From Candidatus Thalassarchaeaceae archaeon (GTDB lineage Archaea > Thermoplasmatota > Poseidoniia > Poseidoniales > Thalassarchaeaceae), in contig JASLKO010000036.1 in the NCBI GenBank assembly GCA_030747475.1, positions 1-6,602 on the forward strand: DNA of 6,602 nt. The letters run 5' to 3'. Below are positions 1 through 5,529 of the stretch, piece by piece. The translations under genes and the position numbers were made by a program. Every line of letters starts with the position of its first letter. The stretch's first letter is position 1. The notes beneath the pieces were generated by a model. It was not told the DNA's origin, did not search any database, and was given only the letters and a program-made list of their open reading frames with translations.

Positions 1-999
1 GGTGGACTTGGTTCACCTTCACTTCTTTACCTCGCAGCAGCAGGCATTGGACATCTGACAATTATCGATGACGACAATATTGAACGTAGCAATTTGCAGA
101 GACAAATTCTCCATGCCGATGAGGATGTTGGCACATCGAAAGCAGAATCCGCCATGTTGCGTTTACGAGAATTGAACCCCACGATATCACTTGAGGTACA
201 TCCAAAGCGATTGACAACAGAAAATGCGCTAGAATTGATTGAAGGACACGATATTGTCATCGATGGAACGGATAACATCCCAACACGATATTTGGTCAAT
301 GATGCTTGTGAATTACTCGGAATACCATGGGTCTATGGAAGCATTTACCGATTTGAAGGACAAGTTTCTGTATTCAATTTAGATGATGGGCCCACATATC
401 GAGATTTGTTCCCCACACCACCACCACCTGAATCGGTTCCATCTTGTGAAGATGGAGGGGTGCTGGGAGTATTGCCTGGCGTCATTGGCTCTATTCAAGC
501 CACTGAAGTGATCAAAGTATTGCTTGGTTTAGGCGATCCACTTCGAGGTCGTTTGTTGGTTTACGATGCTTTGGACATGTCCATGCGTACACTGAAATTT
601 TCTTCGATACAAAGGGAACCTGTGACGGAATTGATTGATTACGAGGGTTTCTGTGGAACAAAACCGATGGCGATGCCCTTTGCCGAAATTGGACCTACTG
701 AATTCTTGCAGCGGAAAGAAAGTGGTTGGAACCCGCTATTTGTCGATACTCGAAATGAACTTGAAGCAAAGATTGTGACATTGCCTGGGACGAATATTTT
801 GATCCCCCACGAAGAAATCCTCACTGTGGAATTGCCAAAAGACCGTGACATTGTGCTCTATTGTAGAGTTGGAGGACGTTCGGCGACAGCCGCTTACGCA
901 CTCTCTCAAATCGGCCATGACCCGTCAAAATTGTTCAATCTTGCTGGTGGCATTCATGCTTGGCATTCGGAGATTGACCCAACTGTCCCAAAGTACTGA
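1..999 (+). CDS. ThiF/MoeB-type adenylyltransferase fused to C-terminal rhodanese sulfurtransferase domain (5' end cut off)
   Basis: The open frame is already running at base 1 and stops with TGA at 997-999; 332 residues are visible. It opens inside the nucleotide-binding glycine loop (GGLGSP, residues 1-6), so roughly 40 N-terminal residues are probably missing. E1-like ATP-binding landmarks follow: Arg34 in NLQRQ, Lys47 in GTSKAES and Asp91 in DGTDN. Cys149 (PSCEDGGVLGVLPG) is the conserved cysteine region. A rhodanese domain spans about residues 226-332, with active-site loop CRVGGRS and Cys288. Family knowledge: such fusions adenylate the C-terminal glycine of a small ubiquitin-like sulfur carrier (MoaD, ThiS or a tRNA-thiolation carrier) and pass sulfur to it from the rhodanese cysteine. 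The two CxxC zinc pairs of E. coli MoeB are absent: the first site reads T132-Y-R-D135, and the second is missing before VTELIDYEGFCG. Actinobacterial MoeZ-like proteins are similar in this respect. Which carrier it serves cannot be told from this window. Confidence 0.93.
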   Translation, partial: GGLGSPSLLYLAAAGIGHLTIIDDDNIERSNLQRQILHADEDVGTSKAESAMLRLRELNPTISLEVHPKRLTTENALELIEGHDIVIDGTDNIPTRYLVNDACELLGIPWVYGSIYRFEGQVSVFNLDDGPTYRDLFPTPPPPESVPSCEDGGVLGVLPGVIGSIQATEVIKVLLGLGDPLRGRLLVYDALDMSMRTLKFSSIQREPVTELIDYEGFCGTKPMAMPFAEIGPTEFLQRKESGWNPLFVDTRNELEAKIVTLPGTNILIPHEEILTVELPKDRDIVLYCRVGGRSATAAYALSQIGHDPSKLFNLAGGIHAWHSEIDPTVPKY

Positions 1000-1020
1000 T
1001 TTAACCGATTTACAAGGACC

Positions 1021-1050
1021 ATGTTCAAAGGTCGTCGGAAACGGCCGTAG
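1021..1050 (+). other. Possible 9-codon leader ORF in frame with the downstream receiver gene
   Basis: ATG at 1021 opens nine codons (MFKGRRKRP, five of nine residues basic) and ends at TAG 1048-1050. It is in the same frame as the receiver gene that starts 9 bases later. AAGGA at 1014-1018 precedes it, but only two bases separate it from the ATG, which is too close for an ordinary Shine-Dalgarno site. The stop codon lies in the loop and right arm of the hairpin at 1040-1056. It might be a leader peptide for coupling or attenuation, or chance. An ORF this short has no statistical support on its own. Confidence 0.2.
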
Positions 1051-1056
1051 GCCGTT
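1040..1056 (+). promoter_or_regulatory. Perfect 7-bp hairpin just upstream of the receiver gene start
   Basis: AACGGCC (1040-1046), a GTA loop (1047-1049) and GGCCGTT (1050-1056) form a perfect inverted repeat that ends three bases before the ATG at 1060. No T-run follows, so it is not a typical intrinsic terminator. In RNA it would occupy the place where a ribosome binding site should be, and no clear Shine-Dalgarno motif is visible for this gene. A role in limiting or coupling translation is an inference. Confidence 0.4.
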
Positions 1057-1059
1057 CTC

Positions 1060-2061
1060 ATGGCATCCATAATCGTCGCAGATGAGCAGGAGGGGCGACG
1101 CAACCTCCTTGCAGGCACATTAGAGCGTGAGGAATACTCCGTTACGAGAGCTGGAACACTACGACAATGTGAAGGGACAGCATTGGCGACCATGCCAGAT
1201 GTTGTGCTCATTGACGGCGAATGGAAAACAGGCGATGCAATCGATGCAGCGAGTCGTCTTTCTTCAGATCCAGAATTCGCCCTAAAGTGCCGAATCGTCA
1301 TCCTCTCGGCAAATGTGAGTGAAGAATATCTCGTCTCTGCTGCCAAGGCCGGCGCCTCAGAGGTCATGTCAAAACCGGTAGACATGAAAAAATTGCTAGT
1401 CCAATTGGACAAACATGCAAAGAAACTCTTTGTTGAGCCTCCGGCGAAAATTCGAACCGGTAGTGGATCGGGATTCTTTGAGGTCAGCGTGACACCAGGA
1501 GACCCCTCGTGGTCACTCCCAATATTGCAAGAATTATTGGGCGAGGGGGCGATTGATACCGCATTTGTTGGCGATTTGGTTTCTCGAATGGATGAAGAAA
1601 TTGACATTGGTCATGATGTTTTAGAACGGCTTCTTCGATTGGCATTTGATGAGCTAATTTTAGGTGCAGAGGTTGGGGTTGAAATCGATGAAGATTTGCC
1701 AGATGATGAGCGTGATGCTGCAATTCAGGCTGCAAAGGCTGAACGTCGATCCCGACTCATTGATGCGATGGAATCGCAAGCCCAGATTATCGAGGGTGAA
1801 TTGGATGAACAATTGGAACGATTGTTAGATCCTCCAGATGAAGTGGCCATATTGACCAAGTTCACAGGGATGGTGCCTGTGGACCCAAATACGCTGAAGA
1901 TGACAAAATTATCACTCGAAATTATTCGTGATTTGTTTTGGGACATGGGCATCCCGGTCAGAGAACAGCTCGGCATGTATTCAACACAACTCGAAGATGC
2001 ACAACAAATGGTTGTCGATTGCCTTGAGGCACTTCCGGACGCCCCCGATGAAGAGGAATGA
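1060..2061 (+). CDS. Receiver-domain (REC) response-regulator-like protein with unrecognised acidic C-terminal region
   Basis: 333 residues. Residues 1-120 read as a complete two-component receiver domain: beta-1 MASIIVADEQ supplies the acidic pocket (Asp8, Glu9), Asp52 in VVLIDGEW is the expected phosphoacceptor, Ser83 in VILSANV is the switch residue and Lys105 in SKP the conserved lysine. It should therefore be phosphorylatable by a histidine kinase, though none is encoded here. Residues 120-333 match no output domain I recognise; I see no helix-turn-helix, GGDEF, EAL or kinase signature. Residues about 205-256 are highly charged (EDLPDDERDAA, LDEQLERLLD) and look helical, possibly coiled coil, and the chain ends in an acidic tail (DAPDEEE). 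The ATG at 1060 is chosen because beta-1 begins directly after it, but it has no good ribosome binding site. The 3' end abuts or overlaps the VTT membrane-protein gene, which suggests joint expression. Confidence 0.85.
   Translation: MASIIVADEQEGRRNLLAGTLEREEYSVTRAGTLRQCEGTALATMPDVVLIDGEWKTGDAIDAASRLSSDPEFALKCRIVILSANVSEEYLVSAAKAGASEVMSKPVDMKKLLVQLDKHAKKLFVEPPAKIRTGSGSGFFEVSVTPGDPSWSLPILQELLGEGAIDTAFVGDLVSRMDEEIDIGHDVLERLLRLAFDELILGAEVGVEIDEDLPDDERDAAIQAAKAERRSRLIDAMESQAQIIEGELDEQLERLLDPPDEVAILTKFTGMVPVDPNTLKMTKLSLEIIRDLFWDMGIPVREQLGMYSTQLEDAQQMVVDCLEALPDAPDEEE
2053..2056 (+). promoter_or_regulatory. Ribosome binding site that decides the VTT gene start
   Basis: GAGG lies inside the last codons of the receiver gene. 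It is seven bases from the ATG at 2064 but only one base from the ATG at 2058. This favours 2064 as the real start, although the 2058 ATG gives the classical ATGA stop/start overlap. Either way the two genes look translationally coupled. Confidence 0.5.
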
Positions 2062-2063
2062 AA

Positions 2064-2849
2064 ATGTCCAAACTCCGCCCGCAATCAATCGATTTGGGCA
2101 TCGCTGAAAGACGGGAAAATATGAAGCGGTTGCGAGAAAATTCCCCTGGACTGTATCGTTGGAGAGTGGGCTTCGGGATATTTTTCATCTTGGTGTGTAT
2201 CGCACTGGGAGGTATTCTTCTAAAGAATTACGAGAAGGTCATGGACGCTGTTTCCAATGCGGGCCCAATGGGATGGATATGGGTTACAATATTCCTTTCT
2301 ATAGCCGTTGTTTGCCTTATGCCAACACCCATTATCAAGATCTTTGCCGGAGCAATATTCCCGCTTCCAGTCGCCATAATTGTCAACTTTATTGGAACAA
2401 TGTTGGGTGGGCTCGCATCGTTTGTTTTTGGCCGATGGTTGTTCAGAGATGCACTGACCAATTTGATTGAAAAAGATCAGAAATTCAAGAAAATCCATGC
2501 TGCCATTGGGGAAGAGAGTATGCGCATCTCGATTCTTGTTCGCCTATCACCAATTATTCCGGATGAATGGTTGAATTACATTCTTTCAGCAGGTCCCGTG
2601 AAACTAAGGACATTTGTAATCTCAAACTGTGCCAGCATTGTGTATTGTGTGGTTTATTCTTACTACGGTTGGGCATTTGGACAAATTGCACTGAAGGAAG
2701 GTGGCCTGAAGTTATTGTCAAATTCAACTGGTGGAATCGCCCTATTGGTGGGTGGATTGATTGCAACAATTGTGGCAACAATCATCGTAACCCGAGTGAC
2801 CATGAATGCTTTGGGAGAGGTCATGGAAGATAATGTGGAGGCCGCCTAA
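2064..2849 (+). CDS. VTT-domain (TVP38/TMEM64/DedA-like) integral membrane protein
   Basis: 261 residues from ATG 2064 (263 if started at ATG 2058). Numbering from 2058, a basic cytoplasmic N-terminus (residues 1-35) is followed by a hydrophobic segment at about 37-56, another at 70-88, and then the VTT core. The core has a proline-containing hairpin (MPTPIIKIFAGAIFPLP, about 88-104), a small-residue segment GTMLGGLASFVFGRWLFR (113-130), and a second hairpin beginning VRLSPIIPDEWLNY (161-174). Later membrane segments fall at about 183-203 and 224-246. This two-hairpin layout with RLSPIxP is characteristic of SNARE-associated/VTT proteins; DedA and TMEM41/VMP1 relatives are implicated in lipid transport or scrambling and envelope homeostasis. 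The exact substrate cannot be read from sequence. The membrane is the expected location. It follows the receiver gene without a gap, and the TAA stop is followed by a 67-bp spacer. Confidence 0.85.
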   Translation: MSKLRPQSIDLGIAERRENMKRLRENSPGLYRWRVGFGIFFILVCIALGGILLKNYEKVMDAVSNAGPMGWIWVTIFLSIAVVCLMPTPIIKIFAGAIFPLPVAIIVNFIGTMLGGLASFVFGRWLFRDALTNLIEKDQKFKKIHAAIGEESMRISILVRLSPIIPDEWLNYILSAGPVKLRTFVISNCASIVYCVVYSYYGWAFGQIALKEGGLKLLSNSTGGIALLVGGLIATIVATIIVTRVTMNALGEVMEDNVEAA

Positions 2850-2887
2850 AGTGCGAAGGAAGACGCCCGCATCCTTTGTATGCACTA

Positions 2888-2899
2888 CCCCGCTCGGGG
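2888..2899 (+). promoter_or_regulatory. Short GC hairpin in the leader of the E1 gene
   Basis: CCCC (2888-2891) and GGGG (2896-2899) flank a GCTC loop, a four-pair stem, six bases before the Shine-Dalgarno sequence. It is followed by ATTTC rather than a T-run, so it is a poor terminator candidate. It may have no function. The spacer 2850-2916 shows no promoter that I can defend. Confidence 0.2.
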
Positions 2900-2904
2900 A
2901 TTTC

Positions 2905-2909
2905 GGAGG
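2905..2909 (+). promoter_or_regulatory. Strong Shine-Dalgarno site for the E1 gene
   Basis: GGAGG lies seven bases before the ATG at 2917, the best ribosome binding site in the window. It fixes the start of the E1 fusion gene and suggests that this gene is translated efficiently and independently of the upstream gene. Confidence 0.75.
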
Positions 2910-2916
2910 AATCTGA

Positions 2917-5499
2917 ATGACGCAATCTCAACTACCTCATATTTGGGGAGGCGATTGGAAGCCCCGAGCGCATTTGGATTTCGATTCAGACGTTGAAATT
3001 GGTGAACTGAAGGGAGAATTGATCAGATTCATCGCTGAACGACATGATGGCCACCTCCGCTTGATGAATTGGATTTTCGATGAAGTAAGCTCAGAATTTG
3101 AGACCAAGATGCTCGATGGTGCTGCATTTCATTTGTTCAGTGAAACATTGGTCCAAAAGTTGTCTGAAAATCTCGCCAAACGTGCTGAAGAAGCCGATAT
3201 CATGGCCACTGAAATCATCCCTCGGCGCGGTGGTTCACTACACCTTTCACGACGTACTCAACGCTTCCTAATCGATGTCAGAATTTGTCTGCGAAGAATC
3301 GCACATGGGGCAACGGTCACCGTTGACCAGCGATTTGAATGGCAACGATGGATGACCCGAACAAGAATTCTTGACGGGCACCTGAAAGACATCTTCACGC
3401 AAGGAATTGAGACACCAGATGGGGGCCGATTTGGAGGGAAAGGGTTTCGTTCAACATGGCAAGAAGCGATTGTGGCTTGCGCGACCGCACTCAATTTGGC
3501 CAAGGACCTGCCACCTGGATCACAACATACCGGTGATATCGTCGCACCAATGATTCGAGATATCGGATTGACGATGGCCATGGGACAAACGCCGACTGAA
3601 TTGTTTGCCGCTCAAGTTGGAAAGGCAGAATCACTGATGTGTGGCGGTATAGATGGTGCTGGAGGCAGAGATTTGCACATAGGGAATCTCGCAGTCGGTG
3701 TCTTGCCACCCACAGCCCCATTGCCCATTGCAAGTGCAACCACAACTGGCATTGCATTGGCTAGCCAACGCCTAGGCATCAATCGGTTTCAATTCGCACC
3801 CGTTGGAGAAGGGTGCTCATCCTCAGGAGAATTTTGGGAAGCGATGAACTTCGCAGGTGCACGAGGGTTGCCAATTGCATTCATGATACAGAACAATCAA
3901 ATTGCCTTGGACACGTTTGCCGTGGGCCAATCCGCAGCTGAAACCTGGGGAGACAAAGGGGCTGCAATGGGCATGCCTGCATGGACCATCGATGGATCGG
4001 ACCCACTGAACTTCCACGCCAGCATTGCAGTCGCCCGTGAATTCGCACTCGAAGGTGGTGGGCCCGTTCTCATCCATGTTGAAACGATGCGAGGCTGTGG
4101 CCACGCACATCACCACGATGATCTGTATCTGGGTTCACCTACCGGCACACCACCTGGCTATGCCGACAAGGATTTACTCGCATACTGGGAAGCAAAAGAT
4201 CCAATCCCCACACATCGAGATTTGTTATTGTCGATGGGGATCAAAGAAGAGACACTCGTTGAAATGGAAAATGAAGAGCAAGATTATGTCGATGCGGGTC
4301 GCGCTGAAATGGATGCAATGCCTTGGCCAGAAGGCGATACTGTTCGCTACGGAGTCACAACATTGCACGATGCAGATTCCCATGCCATGCAACTAGATCG
4401 CTTGGCCAACCCTGCAGATGCTGGCAGTGGCACTGTAGAATCTGGAACACTTACGCTTGACTTTTCTGATGAAGCGAATGCATGGTCGTATTCTCGTGCC
4501 ATCCAAAATGGAATGGTTGCCATTGCAGAACGATATGGTGCTTCGACTGTTTTCATGGGAGAAGACATGGAAGTTGCCGGGGCGTTTGGAATGAATGTAC
4601 CTCTGAAAAACAAAGGCCATTCCGATTTATTACTCGACATGCCTCTATCTGAAGCGGTCATCATTCATGCTGCAACCGGAGCCGCATTGGGTGGCATGCG
4701 CCCCGTGGCAGAAATTCAGTTTGGTGGATTTGCCGCTCTCGCAATGAATGCACTCATCAACAATGCCGCACAACTCCGTTGGCGCTGGGGAGCAGATGTC
4801 CCGATGGTGGTACGGATACCCTTGGGTGCAAAAACGCGGAGCGGACCATTCCATGCGAACATGATTGAATCTTGGTTCATGAATGATCCTGGTTTGGTCA
4901 TTGTATTCCCATCCAATCCACAAGACGCATACGACCTCTTGGTTGAAGCGGCATCCCTACAAGATCCAGTGGTCTTTTTGGAACACTTGGGCATGTATGG
5001 ACTGAGGGGTGGATTGACAGGTTGGGGTGACCGGATCCACATGCAAGTCAACACTGAAAATGTGGCCAATGCCATCAAGTCAGGAGATACTTACAAAATC
5101 GGTAAGGCGAATGTGGTCCGAGGTGGTAGTGATGCTACAATCGTAACTTGGGGAGCCATGGTCCATGTAGCATTGAAGGCTGCAGAGACCCTTTCCAATG
5201 AAGGCAAGGAAATCGAAGTAGTTGACCTGCGAACCTTGGCACCATTCGATGCTTCGACCTGTGTCAATAGCGTTTCAAGGACAGGACGGCTTCTCGTGTT
5301 GCAAGAAGCACAGTATACCGGTGGACTGGGACATACGGTGAGCAGCCGAATCCAAGAGCAATGCTTCTGGAATTTGGAAGCCCCTCCGATTGTCGTCGGT
5401 GCTTTGGACACCCCGGTTCCATTTGCACCTACACTGGAAGATCATACCATTCCTACAGCCGAATTGGTTGAGAAACATCTACGAAATTTGTGTGCGTAA
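2917..5499 (+). CDS. Single-chain 2-oxoacid dehydrogenase E1 (alpha-beta fusion, thiamine-diphosphate dependent)
   Basis: 860 residues, larger than a typical alpha plus beta pair (about 700). Residues 1-135 are an N-terminal extension I do not recognise. The alpha part starts near 142 (WQRWMTRTRILDGHLKDIF) and includes TWQEA at 180-184. Its thiamine-diphosphate motif runs from GEG (297-299) to NN (326-327), with Glu298 where GDG is usual. A loop CGHAHHHDD (394-402) corresponds to the phosphorylation-loop GHS..D region. After a linker at about 470-515 comes the beta part: MGEDMEVAGAFG (547-558), LSEA with the presumed cofactor-activating Glu579, PVAEIQFGGF (596-605), His646 in GPFHAN, and the transketolase C-terminal domain (VVDLRTLAPFD 768-778, PFAPTLED 835-842). 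The family oxidatively decarboxylates pyruvate or branched-chain 2-oxoacids and acylates the lipoyl group of E2. The acyl-CoA dehydrogenase gene 30 bp downstream favours branched-chain keto acids, by inference only. No E2 or E3 gene is present in the window. Confidence 0.9.
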   Translation: MTQSQLPHIWGGDWKPRAHLDFDSDVEIGELKGELIRFIAERHDGHLRLMNWIFDEVSSEFETKMLDGAAFHLFSETLVQKLSENLAKRAEEADIMATEIIPRRGGSLHLSRRTQRFLIDVRICLRRIAHGATVTVDQRFEWQRWMTRTRILDGHLKDIFTQGIETPDGGRFGGKGFRSTWQEAIVACATALNLAKDLPPGSQHTGDIVAPMIRDIGLTMAMGQTPTELFAAQVGKAESLMCGGIDGAGGRDLHIGNLAVGVLPPTAPLPIASATTTGIALASQRLGINRFQFAPVGEGCSSSGEFWEAMNFAGARGLPIAFMIQNNQIALDTFAVGQSAAETWGDKGAAMGMPAWTIDGSDPLNFHASIAVAREFALEGGGPVLIHVETMRGCGHAHHHDDLYLGSPTGTPPGYADKDLLAYWEAKDPIPTHRDLLLSMGIKEETLVEMENEEQDYVDAGRAEMDAMPWPEGDTVRYGVTTLHDADSHAMQLDRLANPADAGSGTVESGTLTLDFSDEANAWSYSRAIQNGMVAIAERYGASTVFMGEDMEVAGAFGMNVPLKNKGHSDLLLDMPLSEAVIIHAATGAALGGMRPVAEIQFGGFAALAMNALINNAAQLRWRWGADVPMVVRIPLGAKTRSGPFHANMIESWFMNDPGLVIVFPSNPQDAYDLLVEAASLQDPVVFLEHLGMYGLRGGLTGWGDRIHMQVNTENVANAIKSGDTYKIGKANVVRGGSDATIVTWGAMVHVALKAAETLSNEGKEIEVVDLRTLAPFDASTCVNSVSRTGRLLVLQEAQYTGGLGHTVSSRIQEQCFWNLEAPPIVVGALDTPVPFAPTLEDHTIPTAELVEKHLRNLCA

Positions 5500-5517
5500 G
5501 GCTAAGAGAGAGAAACG

Positions 5518-5522
5518 GGTGG
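5518..5522 (+). promoter_or_regulatory. Likely ribosome binding site of the acyl-CoA dehydrogenase gene
   Basis: GGTGG lies seven bases before the ATG at 5530, within the 30-bp spacer after the E1 stop. The spacing supports that start codon. The spacer is too short for an obvious separate promoter, so co-transcription with the E1 gene is likely. Confidence 0.5.
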
Positions 5523-5529
5523 AATATAC

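Noticed and set aside
416..427. CCA repeat run resembling a microsatellite
   Set aside because: It encodes the conserved proline run (TPPPPE) typical of this part of MoeB-family proteins.
998..1008. TTTAAC as a possible archaeal TATA box or bacterial -10 for the receiver gene
   Set aside because: It matches consensus only weakly, has no convincing partner element and would place the transcript start inside the spacer at an arbitrary point; not enough to call a promoter.
954..1607. Open reading frame of 217 codons on the - strand opposite the receiver gene
   Set aside because: It has no recognisable motif, and its sense partner carries a complete receiver domain; it is a shadow of the coding frame.
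1021..2061. Reading the receiver gene from ATG 1021 through the in-frame TAG (recoding or sequencing error)
   Set aside because: The receiver beta-1 strand starts right after ATG 1060, so an upstream extension adds nothing expected of the family, and there is no sign of a recoding signal or amber suppression elsewhere; every complete gene ends in TGA or TAA, so they say little either way.
4025..4396. 123-codon + strand frame within the E1 gene
   Set aside because: It is out of frame with a continuous, motif-rich E1 protein and its translation has no domain signature.
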